Shown: positions 1 through 8,055 of the stretch, in pieces
Numbering within the stretch: the first letter of the stretch is position 1
How the letters are laid out: the number at the start of each line of letters is the position of its first letter
Assembly (NCBI GenBank): GCA_020073265.1
Contig: JAIQFN010000070.1
Location: forward strand, 1 to 32,220
Source of the DNA: Terriglobia bacterium
GTDB taxonomy: Bacteria; Acidobacteriota; Terriglobia; Bryobacterales; Bryobacteraceae
Reading direction: 5' to 3'
DNA: 32,220 bases
Made by a program: the position numbers and the translations under genes
Notes under the pieces: generated by a model
The model's database searches: none
What the model saw: the letters and a program-made list of their open reading frames with translations, nothing else
What the model was told of the DNA's origin: nothing

Positions 1-97
1 CGCGAGCCAACCCGAACTCCTTGGCCGCCTCGCGCTCGCTCATCTTATCGACGACAACCGCTCGCCGAACCCGCGCATACAACTCCACTGTGTACAC
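1..97 (-). CDS. istA: IS21-family transposase IstA, N-terminal fragment (runs off the left edge)
   Basis: Read on the minus strand from a GTG at 97, the frame gives VYTVELYARVRRAVVVDKMS followed by EREAAKEFGLA. This is the characteristic start of IstA, the IS21-family transposase, including the beginning of its N-terminal helix-turn-helix. GGAGAG lies directly upstream of the GTG. An in-frame GTG at 88 is an alternative start. Only about 32 residues are inside the window, so completeness and the presence of istB cannot be judged. The identification rests on the N-terminal signature, which is distinctive for this family. Confidence 0.75.
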   Translation of the reverse strand, partial: MYTVELYARVRRAVVVDKMSEREAAKEFGLAR

Positions 98-154
98 CTC
101 TCCGGTGTTCCACAAAACACTTCTCTATGGGAATGTTCGATGGAACCAGTCTCC

Positions 155-219
155 GGCGGCCTGGTTTTGCTCCGCCAGCAACGCCGCTCACGCGGCGTTT
201 ACTGGTCTATTTTGCATCC
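155..219 (-). repeat. Putative IS21 end with subterminal repeats and hairpin
   Basis: Two similar segments lie upstream of istA: CTGGTTTTGCTCCGCC at 161-176 and CTGGTCTATTTTGCATCCGG at 202-221. Between them is a perfect 8-bp stem (AACGCCGC at 180-187, GCGGCGTT at 192-199) with a 4-nt loop. Multiple repeats near the ends are typical of IS21-family elements, so the outer boundary is probably near 216, just before the kdpD-type promoter. The exact end and any target duplication cannot be set because the other end is outside the window. Confidence 0.4.
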
Positions 220-240
220 GGCGCGTATAGCCTATAACGG

Positions 241-295
241 ATTTTGATTGGTTTCATAGGTTTTCATGACTTTTTAATGCCCAACACCCTACAGT
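241..295 (+). promoter_or_regulatory. KdpE-type promoter module 1 (upstream of the sensor kinase)
   Basis: This is a 55-bp module of 11-bp phased elements. TTTCATAGGTT (252-262) and TTCATGACTTT (263-273) are clear; weaker copies flank them. ATGAC at 266-270 is followed by exactly 19 nt and then TACAGT (290-295) as a -10 hexamer. The same geometry occurs at three other places in the window. The repeats cover the -35 position, as expected for an OmpR/KdpE-type activator that contacts sigma. It implies autoregulation of the two-component genes, with a leader of about 40 nt. Binding by the KdpE-like protein is inferred. Confidence 0.65.
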
Positions 296-340
296 GGGAA
301 TGGCTCCTCGAAAGCCTCTGGATCATCGGGTGGCGGCAAC

Positions 341-1876
341 ATGGGCGCGACGAATGTAACAGTTGGCGCAACCACGCGCGAAGGTGCGCGTTTGAGCGAC
401 GGACTGGGTAATACCATTCGGATAACGCGGGCAAGACTTGCCCCCCTGCTGCCATGTGTTCTCTCGTTGGCGGGCGTCGCGGGCTGCACCTGGATATCCT
501 TCCGTCTCGGCCAGAATCTGGCATCGGTTGGATTCCTTTATCTTGTTTGTGTCGTTCTGGCAGCGGTCTATGGCGGATTCCGGCAGGCAACGCTGGTCTC
601 GGTGGTCTCGGTGGCGTGCCTCGACTACTTCTTCAACGAGCCGATCTTCAGCTTTAGCGTCGACCGGTTGTCGAACTGGGTCGAGCTTGGCGCCTTCGAG
701 TTCACGGCTCTGGTCATCAGTCAACTTTCCAACCGGGCTCAGCTTCGGGCTTCGGAGGCGGTCGCGGAGCGGCGCGATACTACCCGGCTTTACCAGACCG
801 CGCGGCGCATTCTGCTCCTGGACAGCAGTGGCCACCCTGGCAACCTGGTTGCCTCGCTGTTTCGAGAAACGTTCGAACTGAGCGGTGTCGTGTTATTTGA
901 CGCCCTGTCGGGCACGCTGTATGAGAGCGGCGATCCCACACCGGGAATTGAACAGCGTACGCGGGAAGCATACTTTGCTGACGCGGACACCTTCATATCC
1001 ACAGAGAGGAGTTGGCTCTGTATCCTTCGCCTCGGCGTGAGGCCGGTTGGAGCGCTGGCGCTGTGCGGCACTGAAATGAAGTCCCTGACTGCTACAGCAC
1101 TGGCATCGCTCGGTGCAATCGCTTTAGAGCGGGCGCGGACCCTGGAGAAGCAGTACCACGCGGAGGCGGCGCGGCAAGCCGAACAATTGAGAACCGCGGT
1201 ACTGGATGCCCTGGCGCACAAGTTCAAGACCCCTTTAACAGTCATACGGACCGCCAGCTCGGGGCTTCCCGCAGCCGGCAAATTATCCGAACTGCAAACC
1301 GAGCTAGTCAGTTTGATAGACCAGGAAGCCCGCAAGTTGAACGAACTGGCTTCCCAGCTGGTGGGAACGCCGAAACTGGAGTCCAAGGAATTCGCACCGC
1401 AACTGGAGCCGTTGCTACTTTCGCGATTGATGAAAGCCGCTATTCAGGAACTCGACGAGCAGAGCGATCGCGATCGATTTCACGTCGCAGTTCCGGCGCA
1501 GGAGCCACCGGTGTTTGCCGACCGCGAGCTGATTCTGACGGCGCTCAGCCAACTGGTGGACAACGCGCTCAAATACTCGATCTCCGGGTCTCCCATCGAG
1601 GCCGGATTCATCGTCAAGGAAGCCGCTGTCGTGCTCACACTGCGCAGCCAAGGCTTAGTAGTGGCGGCGGCCGATCGCGAGCGCATTTTCGAACGCTTTT
1701 ATAGGGCGCCAGGAGCTCAGCAATGTTCCGCCGGCACCGGACTTGGGCTATCCATTGTCAAAACGATCGCCGCGGACCATCATGGGCACGTGTGGGCCGA
1801 CGGCGAGCTGGACTACGGGACGGTGTTCTCGCTCTCGCTTCCTGTGGGACCTAAGGGGAGCGTCTATGAACAGTAG
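341..1876 (+). CDS. KdpD-like sensor histidine kinase (DUF4118 + HisKA + HATPase), short form
   Basis: This 511-residue protein has a cluster of membrane segments at about residues 35-140, resembling the DUF4118 membrane domain of KdpD. A GAF-like stretch follows, then a HisKA dimerisation domain with the phospho-acceptor His293 in AHKFKTPLTVIRT. The ATPase domain has an N box near 407 (DNALKYS) and a G box near 465 (GTGLGLSI). Full KdpD is nearly 900 residues and begins with the KdpD sensor and USP domains. Those are absent, and the sequence upstream is promoter and IS flank, so this is a genuinely short form. The stop overlaps the regulator start by 11 bp, showing translational coupling. 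The kdpA and kdpC genes nearby support a role in potassium or osmotic sensing, but the signal is inferred. Confidence 0.85.
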   Translation: MGATNVTVGATTREGARLSDGLGNTIRITRARLAPLLPCVLSLAGVAGCTWISFRLGQNLASVGFLYLVCVVLAAVYGGFRQATLVSVVSVACLDYFFNEPIFSFSVDRLSNWVELGAFEFTALVISQLSNRAQLRASEAVAERRDTTRLYQTARRILLLDSSGHPGNLVASLFRETFELSGVVLFDALSGTLYESGDPTPGIEQRTREAYFADADTFISTERSWLCILRLGVRPVGALALCGTEMKSLTATALASLGAIALERARTLEKQYHAEAARQAEQLRTAVLDALAHKFKTPLTVIRTASSGLPAAGKLSELQTELVSLIDQEARKLNELASQLVGTPKLESKEFAPQLEPLLLSRLMKAAIQELDEQSDRDRFHVAVPAQEPPVFADRELILTALSQLVDNALKYSISGSPIEAGFIVKEAAVVLTLRSQGLVVAAADRERIFERFYRAPGAQQCSAGTGLGLSIVKTIAADHHGHVWADGELDYGTVFSLSLPVGPKGSVYEQ

Positions 1877-2585
1877 TCGGATACTGGTGGTTGACGATGA
1901 GCCGCAACTGCGTCGCGCGTTGAGGTCCACGTTGTCCGCGCTCGGATTTGTGGTGGCTGACGCGGAGACCGGAGAGACAGCCTTGGCGAGCGTCCGCGCA
2001 GAGAAATTCGACCTCATACTTCTGGACATCAACATGCCCGGACTCAGCGGACTCGAGACCTGTCGCGCCATCCGGGCGAGGTCGGACATAAGCATCCTTA
2101 TGTTGACCGTCCGTGATCGAGCGGAAGACAAAATCGAGGCCCTGGATGCCGGGGCGGACGGCTACGTCACCAAGCCCTTCGATGTGAACGAACTGCTGGC
2201 TCGTATTCGAGCCACGCTACGCCGCGCTCCGGCTTCCGCGCTCGGTGAATCGCGAGTGCTGCGGCTGGATGGCCAGGAAATCAGCTTTCGCGACCGCCAG
2301 GTGAGAGTCAAGGGACGCGTGACGCGGCTTACGCCGACAGAGCTCGATCTTCTGCACTACTTTGTCACACATCCTAACGAGGCCTTGCCTCACGACCGGA
2401 TTCTCCAAGCCGTGTGGGGCCCCGAGTATGGGGACGAAGTCGAATACCTCAGAGTGTTTGTGAATCAATTGCGGAAAAAGATCGAACCCGATCCCGCGCG
2501 ACCGCGCTATATTCTCACCGAGCCATGGCTCGGCTATCGTTTCGATATGCAGGAGAATGCCGCTGGGTCATACATGCAGCGGTGA
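1866..2585 (+). CDS. kdpE: KdpE-like response regulator (OmpR/PhoB family)
   Basis: This 239-residue regulator has a receiver domain with an acidic pocket (VVDDEPQ), phospho-acceptor Asp54 in LLDINMPG and the conserved lysine in YVTKPFDVNELL. A winged-helix DNA-binding domain follows at about residues 130-230, with LTPTELDLLHYF and the recognition-helix region YLRVFVNQLRKKIE. The ATG at 1866 lies inside the end of the kinase gene. Sequence and length agree with KdpE. The four phased direct-repeat promoters in the window are the natural candidates for its targets, since OmpR-family proteins bind direct repeats at about one helical turn. The assignment as KdpE rather than another OmpR regulator rests on similarity plus the kdp neighbourhood. 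Confidence 0.85.
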   Translation: MNSSRILVVDDEPQLRRALRSTLSALGFVVADAETGETALASVRAEKFDLILLDINMPGLSGLETCRAIRARSDISILMLTVRDRAEDKIEALDAGADGYVTKPFDVNELLARIRATLRRAPASALGESRVLRLDGQEISFRDRQVRVKGRVTRLTPTELDLLHYFVTHPNEALPHDRILQAVWGPEYGDEVEYLRVFVNQLRKKIEPDPARPRYILTEPWLGYRFDMQENAAGSYMQR

Positions 2586-2658
2586 CGTGGCGAAGGCCGC
2601 AGGCATAATGCACCGTGTGACCCCATGGCAGAGCGTGTTATCACTGCGCGGCGTATGA

Positions 2659-3147
2659 TTGGCAGCGGGAGGTTTGGTCCTGTCCGACGAACCAGAGAAG
2701 AGCGTGGATGAGAGGTTGGCTAGCATCGAGCGCGGCCTGGAGCATCTGAAAGCCGGCCTCGGGGTGCTTGGCATCACGCCTTGCAGTTGGTGCGGCATTT
2801 ATTACCGGCGTTCCGATCCGGGCGCCTTATTCCACTGCCGCGAGTTCGTTTGCTATAACTGCGTTCCCCAGTGGTGGTTGGACCGAAGTCCGGAACTCAG
2901 CGCCGATGATCGGCAAAGAGCCGAGCGCGAGCTGCGCCGCTGGCTGGTCAGTCATCACCATGCGGAAGTGATTGGTAAGTCGGGAGACTTGCCAGAACCT
3001 GATCGGCTGCTGATGAAACTGGTCACCGGCTGCGAACAATGTGATGCCAGCGGAAAGACCTATGCGGGAGGGCGGTGCTCTCACTGCGACGGCCGAGGAA
3101 CCGTATGGGTGGTGGTACGCGCCCCGGATTTTCCTCACTCTGCATAA
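2659..3147 (+). CDS. Zinc-ribbon protein of unknown function
   Basis: The reading frame gives up to 162 residues with two Cys-rich clusters. The first is CSWC followed later by C-x5-C-x2-C (CREFVCYNC) at about residues 42-72. The second is CEQC...CSHCDGRG at about residues 127-151, resembling a DnaJ-type CxxCxGxG zinc module. The start is unsure: TTG at 2659 gives the full length, GGGAGG at 2667-2672 could serve a CTG at 2680, and an in-frame GTG lies at 2704. No function can be assigned; a zinc-binding chaperone-like or regulatory role is only a guess. It lies 73 bp after kdpE on the same strand. Orphan promoter module 4 begins 23 bp beyond its stop and points back across it. Confidence 0.6.
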   Translation: MAAGGLVLSDEPEKSVDERLASIERGLEHLKAGLGVLGITPCSWCGIYYRRSDPGALFHCREFVCYNCVPQWWLDRSPELSADDRQRAERELRRWLVSHHHAEVIGKSGDLPEPDRLLMKLVTGCEQCDASGKTYAGGRCSHCDGRGTVWVVVRAPDFPHSA

Positions 3148-3170
3148 GCGCAGTGCGCAACTAGGGGCAG

Positions 3171-3225
3171 CGCATAGGCGTAAAGGCCTGAAAGAGTCAT
3201 AGAAAAACCATGAAGAAAACATGAA
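3171..3225 (-). promoter_or_regulatory. KdpE-type promoter module 4 (no clear target gene)
   Basis: On the minus strand this 55-bp module reads TTCATGTTTTC, TTCATGGTTTT, TCTATGACTCT and TTCAGGCCTTT in consecutive 11-bp steps. ATGAC (3200-3196) is followed by exactly 19 nt and TATGCG (3176-3171) as the -10. It is close to module 3, sharing the fourth 11-mer exactly and a downstream GTTGCGCACTGC. It points left into the 3' end of the convergent zinc-ribbon gene, where I see no credible minus-strand gene. It may be a duplicated copy whose gene was lost, or it may make an antisense or small RNA. Confidence 0.55.
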
Positions 3226-3346
3226 GAGAGTGAGGTTGATCTTGGCGCATTTCGATCTGCCTAACTTCAAGAAACACAAATCTGTTAGCGGAAGTGGTCA
3301 TCTGAATTGATGTGGCGCACGAGCCGGCTCGTGGGTGAGCATTCGG

Positions 3347-4024
3347 TTACCAAATGAAAGGCACCAGTCGATACTTCACCTTGTTTCGATATTCCGAGTA
3401 ACCCGGCAGGCTCCTGGCCAGGAACTCTTCCTCATCCAGGAGCCTCCATACGATGACCAGCGCAAGCGGAATGGCCGCGAACAATCCAAACCACGAGCCC
3501 AGAGCAGGAGCTACGCCTAAGAGCATGATCAGGGCTCCCAGGTACATCGGATGGCGCACCAGCGCATACGGTCCAGACGAGATGACTTTCTGCCCGGAAT
3601 CGACTTCAATAGTTGCCGAGGCGAAAGTGTTCTCTTTGAACACGAGAAATATGACCAGCATCCCCAGCGCGACGAAAACGTCTCCCGCAACCACGGCATA
3701 GAGCGGCGCCACGGACCATGCGAAGCGATGATCCATGGCCGGCAAAACGATCACTGCGATGAATGCTATGGTTGCGATGAATTGTATGACCTTCTGGCTG
3801 CCCTCTTTCTCCGCGCCTGGACCCGAGTGCATTCGGCGCTCCAGAAGTCTCGGATCGTTCTTCATAAGGTACAGGGTGATCGCCAGCACCGACGCGGAAA
3901 ATACGACCAGAAATATCCAGGCTTCGCGGTAATCGAGAGTCCAGGCCGGAAGGAACAGCAACACTCCCATGCTCGCGAGGAGCCACACGAGGCCGCCAAA
4001 CGCTCTCTTGTCCAGATCTTTCAT
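3347..4024 (-). CDS. Isoprenylcysteine carboxyl methyltransferase (ICMT)-family membrane protein
   Basis: This is a polytopic membrane protein of about 225 residues with four to five hydrophobic segments. The C-terminal signature of the ICMT/PEMT family is clear: GPYALVRHPMYLG, then LLDEEEFL, PGYSEYRNKVKYRL and a terminal VPFIW. Family members are SAM-dependent methyltransferases acting on membrane substrates; the bacterial substrate here is unknown. I prefer the ATG at 4024, which has GGGA six bases upstream; a GTG at 4045 would add seven residues. It is the last gene of the run that starts with the porin at 9495, about 120 bp after the small membrane protein gene, so co-transcription is likely but not certain. 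Confidence 0.8.
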   Translation of the reverse strand: MKDLDKRAFGGLVWLLASMGVLLFLPAWTLDYREAWIFLVVFSASVLAITLYLMKNDPRLLERRMHSGPGAEKEGSQKVIQFIATIAFIAVIVLPAMDHRFAWSVAPLYAVVAGDVFVALGMLVIFLVFKENTFASATIEVDSGQKVISSGPYALVRHPMYLGALIMLLGVAPALGSWFGLFAAIPLALVIVWRLLDEEEFLARSLPGYSEYRNKVKYRLVPFIW

Positions 4025-4142
4025 CTCTTGTCCCAGCCCGGCCACGCCGTGCTCGGTTCTGTGGATGACAACCCGGTCTACTTCATCACCGGGACTTGTG
4101 CTGACGCCTCTATTATCTGCAAGAGCGTTCGGCCCCGTTTGA

Positions 4143-4385
4143 TCAGTTCGCTTGATGAGCCACCCGAACGATTAGTCGGATCGCGAAGGCGAGCAAGCCG
4201 ATACCCAGAAGGCGCAGGAAGAGTTTCTTGCCCCAGTCTCCCGGATTGACCTCCGGAAAAAGCTGCAGGCTCTCGTGAACCAGATTTCCAAAGCGAGCAG
4301 GCGCGATGAGCATGAATAGGCCGACGCCGCTCCATGCCAGCACCATTGCCGCGTAAATAAAGACGACGCCAAGAAGACGGCTCAT
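4143..4385 (-). CDS. Small two-helix membrane protein, unknown
   Basis: This 80-residue protein has two hydrophobic helices, at about residues 3-29 and 57-75, joined by a polar loop containing FPEVNPGDWGKK. I do not recognise a family. The ATG at 4385 lies 7 bp after the permease stop, and AGGA just upstream overlaps the permease end, so translation is probably coupled. Its position suggests an accessory subunit of the ABC transporter or of the methyltransferase that follows, but there is no direct evidence for either. Confidence 0.65.
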   Translation of the reverse strand: MSRLLGVVFIYAAMVLAWSGVGLFMLIAPARFGNLVHESLQLFPEVNPGDWGKKLFLRLLGIGLLAFAIRLIVRVAHQAN

Positions 4386-4392
4386 CGTATCC

Positions 4393-6147
4393 TCATGTGA
4401 ATTCGAGTTTGAATCTGGTGGAAGCCAAGGTGTATAGCCGTCTCCAGATAAGACGGTTTACAGTGACTACCATGGCGCTGATGACAATCGTCGCTCCCAG
4501 CAGCACCGGGAAGTTTCCGGCGTCGGTGGCACGGCTGATTACCGCACCCAGCCCGGTTATGGAGAAGGTCTGGTTCCGGAATCGGAAGTACTCCGCGATG
4601 ATGCTCGCATTCCACGCTCCGCCTGAGGCAGTGACGAAACCGGTGATCAGGTAAGGGAAGATGGCCGGCAGGATCAGTTTGCGCCAGCGCTGGATTTTGC
4701 TCAAGTGAAAGGTCTCACAGACCTCTTTCAGGTCCGAAGGGATGGCGCTTGCGCCGGCGATCACATTGAACAGGATGTACCATTGCGTACCCAGCAACAG
4801 CAAGACAATCGAGGCGATTCCCAACCCCCCGCCCACGCGGATTAGAAGCAACAATACGATTGGAAACAGGGCCGGCGCCGGTATGGAAGCCGCAATCTGA
4901 GCCATGGGCTGGGCAATCGCGGAAAGTTTTGGCCTTAGTCCGATGAAGACTCCTACCGGGATCGTCCAGAGAGCTGCCAGCACCAGCGTGAGCTCGATGC
5001 GAAGAAAAGTGGCCCCTGCGCCCCAAAAGATGTCCCGCAGGTCCGATCGCGCCAGCGAGGTGAGCATCAGGCCCATTTTTCCAACCGCGTAGAGGACACC
5101 ACCTGTGGCCAGCGCGGCCAGAATCCACGAGGTCCATTTGGCCAGATTGCGTTCGTGATGAGCGGCCTGGGGGACCGCGTCGCCGCGCGCAAAATACAAT
5201 GTCAGCGCTTCGCGGGCCGGCGCCACCGACACGCTTGCGATTCGCGACAAAAGCTTAGAGCGCCGCAAGAAATTGAGAACGGGCGAACCGGGCGACTCTG
5301 AAGCTTCCACCTGCTCGAATTTGAACTTCTCGCTCCAAGCGATGATGGGACGCCAGACGAGCTGGTCAATCAGAATGATCACCGCAACCATCGCGATCAA
5401 TCCCCAAACGATGGATCGAGTCGCCCCGGCATTGGAGGCGGTCTGCAAGTACGAGCCGAGGCCGGGAAGCCGCAGGTCGCGGTTTCCCAAGACGAACATC
5501 TCGCATACCATCAGAGCAAACCAGCCTCCGGCGACCGACATCATCGAATTCCAGATCAGACCAATAGCCATGTGCGGCAGCTCCAACTGCACCAGCTTCT
5601 GCCACCAGCTCAGGCGGTACAGGCGCGCGGCCTCGAGCATTTCGCGCGGGATACTCTTCAGCGAAGAGTAGACGCTGAAGGCCATGTTCCACACTTGCCC
5701 GGTAAAGATCAGCAGGATGGATCCCAGCTCCACTCCCAGTTGTGTGGTTGGGAACAGCGCGACCATGGAAATCATCACGCCGGGCAGGAAGCACAACACC
5801 GGGATCGACTGCAGCGTATCGAGCAGCGGAATCATGAGCCGCTCCGCCTTAGCGCTGTTCGCGGCGACATATCCATAGATCACGCTGACGGCCAGACTGA
5901 GAAAATACGCCACGGCAATGCGCGCGACTGAAAACAAGGCATAGGCGGGCAGCGCGGATGGATTGAGGTCAATGTTGGCCTGGGTATTGACCGGGGCCGT
6001 CCAGTATCGAGCCAGCGAAAGCAGACCATAGAACAAAGCCATCCCCGCGAAAGCGATAGGAAGGTCAGTCAAAAGAGAAGACACTCTAGTGGAGAAACTT
6101 CCCCAAGGCGGGAGGCGCGCGATCGTTTTTTCGGACGGAGAGGACAT
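4393..6147 (-). CDS. ABC transporter double permease (NitT/TauT-like, two fused membrane domains)
   Basis: This 584-residue membrane protein contains two binding-protein-dependent permease domains in one chain, at about residues 70-270 and 365-575. Each has a loop of the kind that contacts the ATPase: EAARLYRLSWWQKLVQLELP in the first half, and KEVCETFHLSKIQRWRKLIL in the second. Such fused permeases of nearly 600 residues occur with NitT/TauT-type ATPases that carry an AAA-associated C-terminal domain, as here. The ATG at 6147 shares one base with the ATPase stop (TGATG); an upstream TTG at 6150 is less likely. No substrate-binding protein is encoded nearby. The substrate is unknown; anion or sulfonate annotations of this family are mostly by similarity. 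Confidence 0.85.
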   Translation of the reverse strand: MSSPSEKTIARLPPWGSFSTRVSSLLTDLPIAFAGMALFYGLLSLARYWTAPVNTQANIDLNPSALPAYALFSVARIAVAYFLSLAVSVIYGYVAANSAKAERLMIPLLDTLQSIPVLCFLPGVMISMVALFPTTQLGVELGSILLIFTGQVWNMAFSVYSSLKSIPREMLEAARLYRLSWWQKLVQLELPHMAIGLIWNSMMSVAGGWFALMVCEMFVLGNRDLRLPGLGSYLQTASNAGATRSIVWGLIAMVAVIILIDQLVWRPIIAWSEKFKFEQVEASESPGSPVLNFLRRSKLLSRIASVSVAPAREALTLYFARGDAVPQAAHHERNLAKWTSWILAALATGGVLYAVGKMGLMLTSLARSDLRDIFWGAGATFLRIELTLVLAALWTIPVGVFIGLRPKLSAIAQPMAQIAASIPAPALFPIVLLLLIRVGGGLGIASIVLLLLGTQWYILFNVIAGASAIPSDLKEVCETFHLSKIQRWRKLILPAIFPYLITGFVTASGGAWNASIIAEYFRFRNQTFSITGLGAVISRATDAGNFPVLLGATIVISAMVVTVNRLIWRRLYTLASTRFKLEFT

Positions 6148-7856
6148 CAATGGTCCGCAAGATTAGGCTGGTGCATCAATAGCCTGTCGTTCTCGGAATC
6201 GTACGCGAAGATGTCGCCATACCGGCCCCAGTTCAAAGCGGTCTCGATTTGCCGCTGGACATCGTCGTCGGAGAAGTGCTCATCCAAAGTGTCACGAAAC
6301 AGCTCCACGGGCATGCTATGGTCGGACTTGCTTTGAAGGGCGCTGTTCATCTGCTGAAGTAGTGTGACGTGGGCCAGCGCAGCTTCGCGGAACTGCACTT
6401 TTCGCGTCGAGATATCGGCTTCCGCAAACGCCTTGCCGCTCGAAGTGAGTTCAATATCGCCGTGTTCAGATTTTACGAACGAAAGCAGTGTCGCCGCCTC
6501 CACGATCGGCAAGATGTCGTCCAACTCCATGAGGAGTTCCTCCGCAATGCGGTACAGGTCCTCCTTGCCACCTCGGTCATTCAGCAGTTCAACCAGGCCT
6601 GCGATCGAACCCGGCCGCGCATGCGGGAGCATCCGGTATGACTTTTTCACCTCGCGATCCGCGGCGGCAGGTGGTCCAGCCGCGAGTTCCGGTTGCGTCA
6701 TGAGCTTGTAGATGTAGTCCACGTACAGAAGAAACTCCGCGGAGTTACGCTCGCGCGGTTGCGGGAAAGGGACTCGAAAATCCGCGCGGACCTTGGCAGG
6801 ATCGCGCCCTAGAACGATGATGCGGTCCGCGAGCAGCACCGCTTCCTCGATGTTGTGCGTCACCAGGAAAATGCTCTTGGTCGGGATCTTTTTCCCGAGC
6901 CAAAGCTCCATCAATTCGCCGCGCAGGTTCTCCGCTGTCAGAACATCGAGTGCTGAAAATGGTTCATCCATGAAGAGAACTTCGGGCTCCACAGCCAGGG
7001 CTCGGGCGAATCCCACCCGTTGCCGCATGCCTCCAGAGAGCTCTTTGGGGTACGCAGTTTCGAATCCTTTCAAACCTACGGAGTGCAGCGTCCGGAGAGC
7101 CCGGCGATGGCGCTCCGCGTGCTTCACTCCACGCGCTAGCAGCGGGACCTCCACGTTCTCCAGCACCGTGAGCCAGGGAAACAGCGCGAAACTCTGGAAC
7201 ACGATGGCCGCGTTGGGGGTGGATTCGCTCAGGGGTTTGCCGTGCCAGAGAACCTCTCCGGCGGATGGAGCCGTAAGACCCGAGAGCATCCGTAAGAGCG
7301 TGGATTTGCCGGAGCCAGACGGTCCGAGAAGCGCGACAATCACGCCCGGCTCCACTGACAGGTTGGTGGGCGCGATGACCTGAATTTGTCCGCCATCTGG
7401 GCGCTGGAACGCCTTCTCAATCCAGCGCGCCTCGATGATCGGCTGCATCGGCGCGGCGGCGCGGTCCTGGACGGAAATTGAAACTCCGCCCGCAAGGCTT
7501 GCGGCGGGTTGGTGCTCCGAAAGTTCGTCTGTGATCTGCTGCCAGGCTCCCTCGGGCAGCTCGTCGAGAAACATCGAGCGCTCAATCGGATTCATTTTCT
7601 CGACGACCGCGATCATTTGGTCTTTCGAGAGGCTGTGCAGTAGAACGAACGTGTGGTAGTAAGGAAAGATCGGCGCGAGCTTTGCGGCAAGCTCGATCGG
7701 CAAACGGCGGAACAGGACCTGCTGGTCCTCGTAGGGCATGCTCATGAACGTATCCGCCGCGACCGTGGGGTCCAGCCGCTGCAGGATCGCGACGGCCCGA
7801 TCCCAGCCTCCTTGCCCCAGGATCGTTTGCAGCTCGTCGGCTCTGGTCCGATTCAT
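6147..7856 (-). CDS. ABC transporter ATPase with MgtE_N-like and AAA-associated domains
   Basis: Numbering from the ATG at 7856 gives 569 residues. Residues 1-115 form helical repeats of the MgtE_N type (VAILQRLDP, LFRRLPIELAAKLAP, LFLDELPE-like). A NitT/TauT-type ATPase follows: Walker A GPSGSGKST near 178-186, Q loop FQSFALFPW near 220-228, signature LSGGMRQR near 273-280, Walker B VLFMDEPFSALD near 293-304, and switch His334. Residues 400-569 match the AAA-associated C-terminal domain (GGKEDLYRIAEEL, NWGRYGDIFAYD). The MgtE_N part is unusual, as it normally gates Mg2+ transporters. A TTG at 7871 would add five residues; no start has a good ribosome-binding site. It is coupled to the permease gene through TGATG. 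Confidence 0.85.
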   Translation of the reverse strand: MNRTRADELQTILGQGGWDRAVAILQRLDPTVAADTFMSMPYEDQQVLFRRLPIELAAKLAPIFPYYHTFVLLHSLSKDQMIAVVEKMNPIERSMFLDELPEGAWQQITDELSEHQPAASLAGGVSISVQDRAAAPMQPIIEARWIEKAFQRPDGGQIQVIAPTNLSVEPGVIVALLGPSGSGKSTLLRMLSGLTAPSAGEVLWHGKPLSESTPNAAIVFQSFALFPWLTVLENVEVPLLARGVKHAERHRRALRTLHSVGLKGFETAYPKELSGGMRQRVGFARALAVEPEVLFMDEPFSALDVLTAENLRGELMELWLGKKIPTKSIFLVTHNIEEAVLLADRIIVLGRDPAKVRADFRVPFPQPRERNSAEFLLYVDYIYKLMTQPELAAGPPAAADREVKKSYRMLPHARPGSIAGLVELLNDRGGKEDLYRIAEELLMELDDILPIVEAATLLSFVKSEHGDIELTSSGKAFAEADISTRKVQFREAALAHVTLLQQMNSALQSKSDHSMPVELFRDTLDEHFSDDDVQRQIETALNWGRYGDIFAYDSENDRLLMHQPNLADH

Positions 7857-7871
7857 CGATGCACCAAACAA

Positions 7872-8055
7872 TTACTATGAGGGGTCAGTCTCATCGGGAC
7901 TCACCGGAAAGCCGGTTCCCGGCCCGGTCCGCAATCTCTCATCACTGCCGCCGACGAACAAACGCCGGGCCGCTTGCAAGCGAAACGAGTCGCCGACCTC
8001 CGACGAAGTGATCCACTGCGGCGGGAATCACAGTCCGGACAGCCCTAAACCACGA
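7872..8055 (-). other. Leader region of the ABC operon with a strong hairpin
   Basis: About 180 bp lie between the porin stop and the ATPase start. They contain a two-part stem at 7895-7921: CGGGA, a CTC bulge, ACCGG, loop AAAG, CCGGT, TCCCG (given on the + strand). On the minus strand it is followed by GATGAGACTGACCCC; a similar GATGAGA occurs further upstream. I compared it by eye with cobalamin, ydaO (c-di-AMP), Mn and Mg riboswitches and found no convincing match. It could be an attenuator or an unknown leader RNA, or simply an intercistronic processing site. Confidence 0.3.

Noticed and set aside
3148-3346. A minus-strand gene driven by promoter module 4
   Set aside because: The open frames here and into 2827-3279 have no start signal, no family features and run antisense to the zinc-ribbon gene.
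7880-8040. Cobalamin, ydaO, Mn or Mg riboswitch
   Set aside because: A few short matches (GGGAA, GGTGAGTCC) exist, but the conserved cores and their order are not met.
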